Both the position numbers and the translations under genes were made by a program. 18,893 nt of DNA from CAYFWT01 sp964346955 (lineage in GTDB: Bacteria > Patescibacteriota > Minisyncoccia > Portnoybacterales > UBA2143), in contig CAYFWT010000015.1 of NCBI GenBank assembly GCA_964346955.1, positions 1 through 18,893 on the forward strand, written 5' to 3'. Positions within the stretch are counted from its first letter, which is position 1. Each line of letters starts with the position of its first letter. Of the stretch, positions 15,729 to 18,893 are shown piece after piece. The notes under the pieces were generated by a model, which searched no databases, had not been told where the DNA came from, and worked only from the letters and a program-made list of their open reading frames with translations.

Positions 15729-15815
15729 TGAGATTGGCTAATTCACATGCTATTAGGCAATCTCATTCGACCTGTTATTTTTTCAGTCGTATCGACCTTT
15801 TTTATTTACGACTGA
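15729..15815 (-). promoter_or_regulatory. Structured 5' leader of the surface-protein mRNA
   Basis: Two hairpins lie in the predicted leader. Hairpin 1 has perfect 9-bp arms, TCAGTCGTA and TACGACTGA (15815-15807 and 15791-15783), a 15-base loop, and starts about 3 bases from the expected RNA 5' end. Hairpin 2 pairs 15765-15752 with 15742-15729, 13 of 14 bases, loop 9, ending 16 bases before the ATG. The last bases of hairpin 2 can instead pair with GAGATT next to it (AATCT/AGATT), a mutually exclusive alternative close to the start codon. Roles in mRNA stability or start-site access are inferred. Confidence 0.6.
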
Positions 15816-15890
15816 GCTTATTTTTTATTAACTCAAACCTGCCCAACTGTCAAGAAATTCCCAATTAAATTTATTTATTGGGATTCGACC
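15767..15890 (-). promoter_or_regulatory. Three GGTCGA motifs and an upstream hairpin around the S-layer promoter
   Basis: The minus strand carries GGTCGA three times, at 15890-15885 (upstream of the -35), 15797-15792 (loop of leader hairpin 1) and 15772-15767 (between the hairpins), each preceded by A. Beside the first, TCCCAAT and ATTGGGA (15883-15877 and 15865-15859) form a dyad just upstream of the -35. They could be operators or RNA-binding sites. No regulator can be named. Confidence 0.3.
15825..15853 (-). promoter_or_regulatory. Sigma-70-type promoter of the S-layer-like gene
   Basis: Consensus TTGACA (15853-15848), an exact 17-base spacer and TAATAA (15830-15825) on the minus strand. 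This predicts RNA starting near 15818 and a leader of about 105 bases. It is the strongest promoter match in the window and fits a gene expected to be highly expressed. It is a housekeeping-type promoter rather than an obvious ECF one. Confidence 0.7.
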
Positions 15891-15926
15891 TTTTTCTTAA
15901 TGTCGGACTCTCATTTTTAATTTTAT

Positions 15927-15965
15927 TGTGAATAAACTAACCAAGCAAGCCAAAACTGTGGATAA
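15927..15965 (-). other. Two DnaA-box 9-mers 30 bp apart
   Basis: Minus-strand TTATCCACA (15965-15957) and TTATTCACA (15935-15927) both fit the DnaA box consensus TTATNCACA. They have the same orientation and are 30 bp, about three helical turns, apart. They lie in the 269-bp gap between the DUF5667 gene and the S-layer-like gene. A replication origin is not supported by the neighbours; transcriptional control by DnaA or coincidence are the alternatives. Confidence 0.35.
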
Positions 15966-15981
15966 GCTCGTTTAAGTTAAT

Positions 15982-16749
15982 CTATTCCTCAACCTCATTA
16001 ATAATCTCTTCTGTGGTAGTCATTGTCCCCGAATCTGTCTCTTCTAAGAAAATAAGAATTTCTTTATCAAGGGTAGTGGTAGCTGTTTCTTCGCTTTCCT
16101 GGCTTTCTTTAGCTAAAACAGTCAAAATTTGATGATTGATTTCTTCAATCGCTTTCTCTGCTTCGGCTAACTCAGTCTGGATCTCTAAAGAGACTTCTTC
16201 TTTTGTTTTTGCCAAATTTTCCTTTATTTTCTTTGCTTTTTTAGCCATTGCTATGGCTTCTTCTCTGGAGATTTTACCCACGTGGAGACTCGCCCCAGCT
16301 AATTTATCTTTAAAATCATTAACTACTTGTTTAGCTCTCTCGGTTTTTTCCTCTGAAATAAAGGAATCCTCGGTTATTTTACTCAATTCCTCTAGGCGCC
16401 GGTTGGCAAACTCTACTTGAAGCTTGGCCTTGATATTCTCTGAAGCAACCTTGGTTTGAACCCCTTCACTTATTTTTTTCACTGAATAAAGGGCCTCACC
16501 CGGCAAACTAGCTTGAGAAGCCTTAATCATTAACCAAGGACCACCGACAAAAATTAGCACCAAACAAATAACCAAAGCCACTAATTGAGGCTCTTTTAAC
16601 CAATTAAAAAACCCCCCAATTCGGGCGTCATCTCTTTTTTCAAAATCAATTTGCCTGACTAAATCATAACGTGTTAAATCCAGCCATTCTTGAGAGGGCT
16701 GGATTTTCTCTAATTTTTTAATCTTTTTGATTAATTGTCGGTCAGTCAT
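15982..16749 (-). CDS. DUF5667-type single-pass membrane protein, possible anti-sigma partner
   Basis: A 255-residue protein with a short N-terminal cytoplasmic part (1-50), one membrane helix (about 54-74, VALVICLVLIFVGGPWLMI) and directly after it the hallmark SLPGEALYSVKKISEGVQ (81-98), which matches DUF5667 proteins (LPGD-x-LYPVK type). A long Lys/Glu/Ala-rich coiled coil follows (about 100-210), then an acidic Thr/Glu tail. The gene lies immediately downstream of the ECF sigma gene, the usual place for an anti-sigma or sigma-linked membrane protein. Binding of the sigma factor by its N-terminal 50 residues is inferred, since no zinc-finger anti-sigma motif is present. The 47 bases between its ATG and the 82-bp repeat block are AT-rich and hold no convincing promoter. 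The surface-protein gene comes next. Confidence 0.75.
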   Translation of the reverse strand: MTDRQLIKKIKKLEKIQPSQEWLDLTRYDLVRQIDFEKRDDARIGGFFNWLKEPQLVALVICLVLIFVGGPWLMIKASQASLPGEALYSVKKISEGVQTKVASENIKAKLQVEFANRRLEELSKITEDSFISEEKTERAKQVVNDFKDKLAGASLHVGKISREEAIAMAKKAKKIKENLAKTKEEVSLEIQTELAEAEKAIEEINHQILTVLAKESQESEETATTTLDKEILIFLEETDSGTMTTTEEIINEVEE

Positions 16750-16796
16750 CTATTTCTATATAATAAGACGAATAAAAAGCCATTTTATTACACTCC

Positions 16797-16878
16797 AAGG
16801 ACTGTATTTTAGGGACAGTCCCTAAGGGACAGTCCTTAAGGACTGTATTTTAGGGACTGTCCCTGAGGGACAGTCCTT
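16797..16878. repeat. Two tandem 41-bp REP-like units
   Basis: Two direct copies of the 41-bp unit (16797-16837 and 16838-16878). Each starts AAGGACTGTATTTT, has a central 13-nt dyad (AGGGACAGTCCCT or AGGGACTGTCCCT) and ends AGGGACAGTCCTT. The junction forms an 18-bp perfect palindrome, ACAGTCC and its mirror around TTAA. The second unit lies in the 3' end of the sigma-factor gene and supplies its last codons and stop. Confidence 0.9.
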
Positions 16879-17368
16879 TTTTGAGGGCTACTAAGGCTCG
16901 ATGCGCTAATACTCGAACTGCCCCTTCAGATTTATCCAAAATCTGGGCAATTTCCTTAATGGAAAGCTCGTCTAGATAGTGCCAAACAATTACATCTTGA
17001 TATTCACTTTTAAGCTGGGTTAGGGCTTTTTTAACCTCGGTGATATCTGAGTCTAGGTTTATTCCTTTGGCCAAATCCGTTTTATCAGGAGCTTTGGCTA
17101 AGGTATCATCTTCTTCTGGATCGACAATTAGCTCAGTCCGGGATTTTTTCCGATAAAAATCATTGACTAAATTACTGGCTATCCGATAAAGCAAAGCCCG
17201 TGGATTGTCAATTTTATTATTTTTATTGGCCACCTCCCGCCAAAACTTAAAAAAAGCTTCTGAAGTTAAATCTTCAGAATCTTGAGGTGAATTAACCTTT
17301 AGACAAACAAAACGGTAAATTCGAGGAGCGTATTGGTCGTAAAGTTTTACAAATTCCCGTCTTTTCAC
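16850..17368 (-). CDS. ECF-type RNA polymerase sigma factor (sigma-70 family)
   Basis: A 172-residue sigma factor. Region 2 (from about residue 5: REFVKLYDQYAPRIYRFV, then DSEDLTSEAFFKFWRE and NPRALLYRIASNLVNDFYRK) would bind core polymerase and the -10. Region 4 (about 110-165: VKKALTQLKSEYQDVIVWHY, LSIKEIAQILDKSEGAVRVLAHRALVALKK) is the helix-turn-helix for the -35. No region 3 or 1.1 is present, as in ECF factors. No ATG is available. GTG at 17368 is chosen; a TTG at 17377 would begin inside the repeat. The C-terminal residues LRDSP and the TAA come from the 41-bp repeat, so the original end has been replaced. The gene has repeats on both sides and is followed by the DUF5667 protein, a possible membrane partner. 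Targets are unknown. Confidence 0.9.
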   Translation of the reverse strand: MKRREFVKLYDQYAPRIYRFVCLKVNSPQDSEDLTSEAFFKFWREVANKNNKIDNPRALLYRIASNLVNDFYRKKSRTELIVDPEEDDTLAKAPDKTDLAKGINLDSDITEVKKALTQLKSEYQDVIVWHYLDELSIKEIAQILDKSEGAVRVLAHRALVALKKGLSLRDSP

Positions 17369-17375
17369 AAATTCC

Positions 17376-17416
17376 AAGGACTGTCCCTTAGGGACTGTCC
17401 CTGAGGGACAGTCCTT
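17376..17416. repeat. Single canonical 41-bp REP-like unit
   Basis: The least altered copy: three 13-nt dyads, AAGGACTGTCCCT, AGGGACTGTCCCT and AGGGACAGTCCTT, separated by single bases (13+1+13+1+13). The outer two are inverse copies of each other, so the unit is a pseudo-palindrome. It fills the whole space between the stop of the nucleotidylyltransferase (17417) and the start region of the sigma gene. Confidence 0.9.
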
Positions 17417-18157
17417 TTAAAAGCGTTTTTCGAACTTTTTTATCTTTTTAGCGACAAAAATATTGGCCTCTAGCAAAGCATCAAAAGTACCCGCGTCAAT
17501 CCATCTGCCTCTTGCTTTCTGATAAGCCATGGTCCCCTCTTTGACATAAAAATTATTCACATCAGTAATCTCATATTCTCCCCGGCCAGATGGCTTCAAT
17601 CCCCTGATTATATCAAAAACCCGATTATCATACAAATAAAAGCCAGTGACCATCCAATTAGTCGGCGGCCGCTTAGGTTTTTCAACAATTTTGGCTATTT
17701 TATCACCTTTTTTATTAAACTTGACCACCCCAAATCTCTCTGGATCGGGCACTTGTTTAATGATAATCTTAGCTCCTTCTTCCTGTTTTCTAAAATCATC
17801 AGCAGCTTTTTTCAAACTATCTTCAAAAATATTATCACCTAAAATAAAAGCCACTTGGCCATTATCAGCAAAATCCTTAGCCACTGCTAAACCATGAGCA
17901 ATGCCTTTTGGCTCCTCCTGAATATCATAACTTAAATCTACTCCTAACTCTTTACCAGAGCCTAAAAGGTCTAAAAACTGACCAGCGTGACCTGGCCCAG
18001 AAATAATCAATATTTCTTTAATGCCAGCCTCACGCAAAGTCAAAATAGGGTAATAAATCAGCGGTTTATTATAAATGGGCAAAATATTTTTATTAATTAC
18101 CTTAGTCAAAGGCATCAACCGAGTGCCTTTGCCACCAGCTAAAACAATTCCTTTCAT
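17417..18157 (-). CDS. rfbA: Glucose-1-phosphate thymidylyltransferase-like nucleotidylyltransferase (RmlA/RfbA family)
   Basis: Cytoplasmic enzyme that would join a sugar 1-phosphate to dTTP (or another NTP), giving an activated sugar for glycan synthesis; dTDP-glucose leads to dTDP-rhamnose. The 246-residue protein starts at the ATG at 18157. It has the signature GGKGTRLMPLT (8-18), LPIYNKP (26-32, catalytic Lys31), EEPKGIAHGL (81-90), the metal-site LGDNIF (106-111), EKPKRPP, and GRGEYEITDVNN. This is the short class (about 245 residues) rather than the 290-residue RmlA, a length common in archaeal and CPR homologues. ASN-LYS-ASN replaces the more usual SKQ/SKH before LLP. The rmlB, rmlC and rmlD genes are not in the window. 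Repeats abut both ends: the ATG touches one copy, and the TAA is directly followed by another. Confidence 0.85.
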   Translation of the reverse strand: MKGIVLAGGKGTRLMPLTKVINKNILPIYNKPLIYYPILTLREAGIKEILIISGPGHAGQFLDLLGSGKELGVDLSYDIQEEPKGIAHGLAVAKDFADNGQVAFILGDNIFEDSLKKAADDFRKQEEGAKIIIKQVPDPERFGVVKFNKKGDKIAKIVEKPKRPPTNWMVTGFYLYDNRVFDIIRGLKPSGRGEYEITDVNNFYVKEGTMAYQKARGRWIDAGTFDALLEANIFVAKKIKKFEKRF

Positions 18158-18225
18158 AAGGACTGTATTTTAGGGACAGTCCCTGAGGGACAGTCCTTAA
18201 GGACTGTATTTTAGGGACAGTCCCT
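18158..18225. repeat. 41-bp REP-like unit plus a truncated 27-nt unit
   Basis: A full unit (18158-18198) is followed in the same direction by the first 27 bases of a second (18199-18225). The first touches the ATG of the nucleotidylyltransferase and so forms its leader. The second overlaps the end of the transposase gene and provides its stop (TAA at 18213-18211). Confidence 0.9.
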
Positions 18226-18804
18226 AATATTTAATTGTTCTTGGAATTCTTTTTTGATTAATCGTTCGACCATGTCTTCTTCAGTGATTTGCTTATACCA
18301 ATCCGAAGCCTTATCTAATAAAACTGGCTCTTTATCGCAAAGGGTGCCTGGCCGCAAATCAATATAATCAGGATAACTCGACCATTGATACTCCTCTGGC
18401 TTCTCGACAAGGCCATCAATAAAAGGATTAAGATGAATATAGCAAGAAAGGTGTAAAAGATACTCGTCTTTTTCAATATTTTTCTGTTTAAATCTGTTCT
18501 GGAAGAGATGCCCTACTTTATCATATTTTCGATTAAAATACATAGAATAAGAAGTGTGAAGAGAAGAAATCATTCGGTAAATCGGGGTTTCGGAATCTTG
18601 GCGAAGCAATAGATGAACATGATTAGGCATCAAACAATAACAGATCACCGAAGCTTTTTGCTTTTCTTTGGCCTGCCTTAATCTCTGCAAATAAAAAATA
18701 TAATCATCTTCTTTTAAGAAGATGTCTTGTTGATGAATGCCTCGATTATAAATATGATAATAACCTCCAGAATAACAAATGTGCTCTTTGTTAGAAACTC
18801 GCAT
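18211..18804 (-). CDS. REP-associated tyrosine transposase (RAYT, Y1 HUH family)
   Basis: Single-strand DNA transposase of the IS200/IS605 TnpA superfamily in its RAYT branch, which nicks and rejoins REP hairpins through a 5'-phosphotyrosine. From the ATG at 18804 it has 197 residues; a TTG at 18813 is an alternative start. Motifs, numbered from the ATG, are GGYYHIYNRGIHQQDIF (13-29), LMPNHVHLLL (58-67) with the HUH pair His62/His64, GHLFQNRFK (98-106), and YIHLNP (122-127) with Tyr122 as the expected nucleophile, then WSSYPDY. All key residues are present, so the enzyme looks active. Its final RDCP and TAA are encoded by a repeat unit. Repeats flank both sides and no tnpB is present. It is the first gene of the 18-kb minus-strand block within this window. 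Confidence 0.93.
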   Translation of the reverse strand: MRVSNKEHICYSGGYYHIYNRGIHQQDIFLKEDDYIFYLQRLRQAKEKQKASVICYCLMPNHVHLLLRQDSETPIYRMISSLHTSYSMYFNRKYDKVGHLFQNRFKQKNIEKDEYLLHLSCYIHLNPFIDGLVEKPEEYQWSSYPDYIDLRPGTLCDKEPVLLDKASDWYKQITEEDMVERLIKKEFQEQLNIRDCP

Positions 18805-18825
18805 AAAAGACAAGAACGCAGTATT

Positions 18826-18893
18826 AGGGACAGTCCCTGAGGGACAGTCCTTAAGGACTGTATTTTAGGGACTGTCCCTGAGGGACAGTCCTT
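18826..18893. repeat. Truncated plus full 41-bp REP-like unit upstream of the transposase
   Basis: The last 27 bases of a unit (18826-18852) are followed by a complete unit (18853-18893) that ends exactly at the window edge, so the array may continue. It lies 21 bases before the ATG of the transposase. The five bases before it (GTATT) resemble the GTATTTT part of the missing section. Confidence 0.9.

Larger units (their letters stand above)
18158..18893 (-). mobile_element. RAYT gene with flanking REP arrays (REPtron-like unit)
   Basis: The transposase gene together with the repeat pairs on both sides (18158-18225 and 18826-18893) forms a unit of about 740 bp that could move or copy its repeats in trans. 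Both arrays hold one full and one 27-nt partial unit. The missing part is the right end on the downstream side and the left end on the upstream side. This fits a transposase gene inserted within, or captured between, units. Boundaries on the upstream side are open. Confidence 0.55.

Noticed and set aside
15927..15965. Replication origin
   Set aside because: Only two DnaA boxes, no dnaA, dnaN, rpmH or parAB nearby, and no clear unwinding element. Kept only as a DnaA-box observation.
16750..16796. ECF-type promoter (AAC...CGTC) before the DUF5667 gene
   Set aside because: A CGTC is present, but no AAC-type -35 lies at 15-17 bases from it, so the match is not better than chance.
16797..16878. 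Repeat block as an intrinsic terminator between the sigma and DUF5667 genes
   Set aside because: The stems are strong, but no U-run follows on the minus strand, the direction of these genes; the T-run lies on the other side.
18211..18804. Complete IS200/IS605 insertion sequence
   Set aside because: The protein has the RAYT motif set, the flanks are multi-copy REP units instead of IS ends, and there is no tnpB or omega RNA.
16797..18893. Short regularly repeated blocks as a CRISPR array
   Set aside because: Units are tandem or separated by whole genes, are pseudo-palindromes without unique 30-40 bp spacers, and no cas gene is present.

Overview
The window is AT-rich bacterial DNA that uses the standard stop set. 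TGA ends several genes, so code 25 is excluded. It looks like a piece of a Patescibacteria (CPR, Parcubacteria-like) genome. The clues are a DUF5667-type membrane protein, a very long secreted surface protein with the layout of CPR S-layer-like proteins, short compact genes with weak or absent Shine-Dalgarno sequences, and dense glycosyltransferase/methyltransferase clusters. The lineage is inferred from gene content; no rRNA is present.

Bases 1-10030, minus strand: a tightly packed ten-gene surface-glycan cluster. In transcription order it holds two GT4 glycosyltransferases, a CE4-like deacetylase fold protein, a GT4, two class I methyltransferases, a tandem GT4-GT4 fusion, two more methyltransferases and a GT39/PMT-like membrane glycosyltransferase cut by the window edge. 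Most junctions are ATGA overlaps or gaps of a few bases. The gap between the CE4-like gene and the next GT4 is filled by a 165-bp imperfect palindrome (6741-6905) that looks like an inserted miniature element. A divergent GT4 gene (10053-11195, plus) starts 22 bp from the head of this operon.

Bases 11190-15981: a TPR protein with one membrane anchor, then a 1192-residue S-layer-like protein, both on the minus strand. The surface-protein gene is visibly richer in G+C than its neighbours. It has the best promoter in the window (TTGACA-N17-TAATAA), a leader with two strong hairpins, three GGTCGA motifs and, further upstream, two consensus DnaA-box 9-mers 30 bp apart.

Bases 15982-18893, minus strand: a REP-associated tyrosine transposase (RAYT, HUH family), a glucose-1-phosphate nucleotidylyltransferase, an ECF-type sigma factor and a DUF5667 single-pass membrane protein. 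This segment is peppered with a 41-bp repeat built of three 13-nt dyads, with copies on both sides of the transposase, on both sides of the sigma gene, and just before and after the nucleotidylyltransferase. An inverted pair of 27-nt half-units lies in the leader of the TPR gene. The repeat supplies the last codons and the stop of both the sigma factor and the transposase. The segment therefore reads as a REP/RAYT system living inside a sigma-factor, sugar-nucleotide and surface-protein locus.

Working model (inference): nucleotide-sugar synthesis and the GT/methyltransferase cluster build a surface glycan that decorates or anchors the S-layer-like protein. The ECF sigma/DUF5667 pair may control part of it, and the RAYT/REP elements have shaped gene ends and leaders. 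No tRNA, rRNA, CRISPR array or gap longer than 300 bp without a gene was seen.
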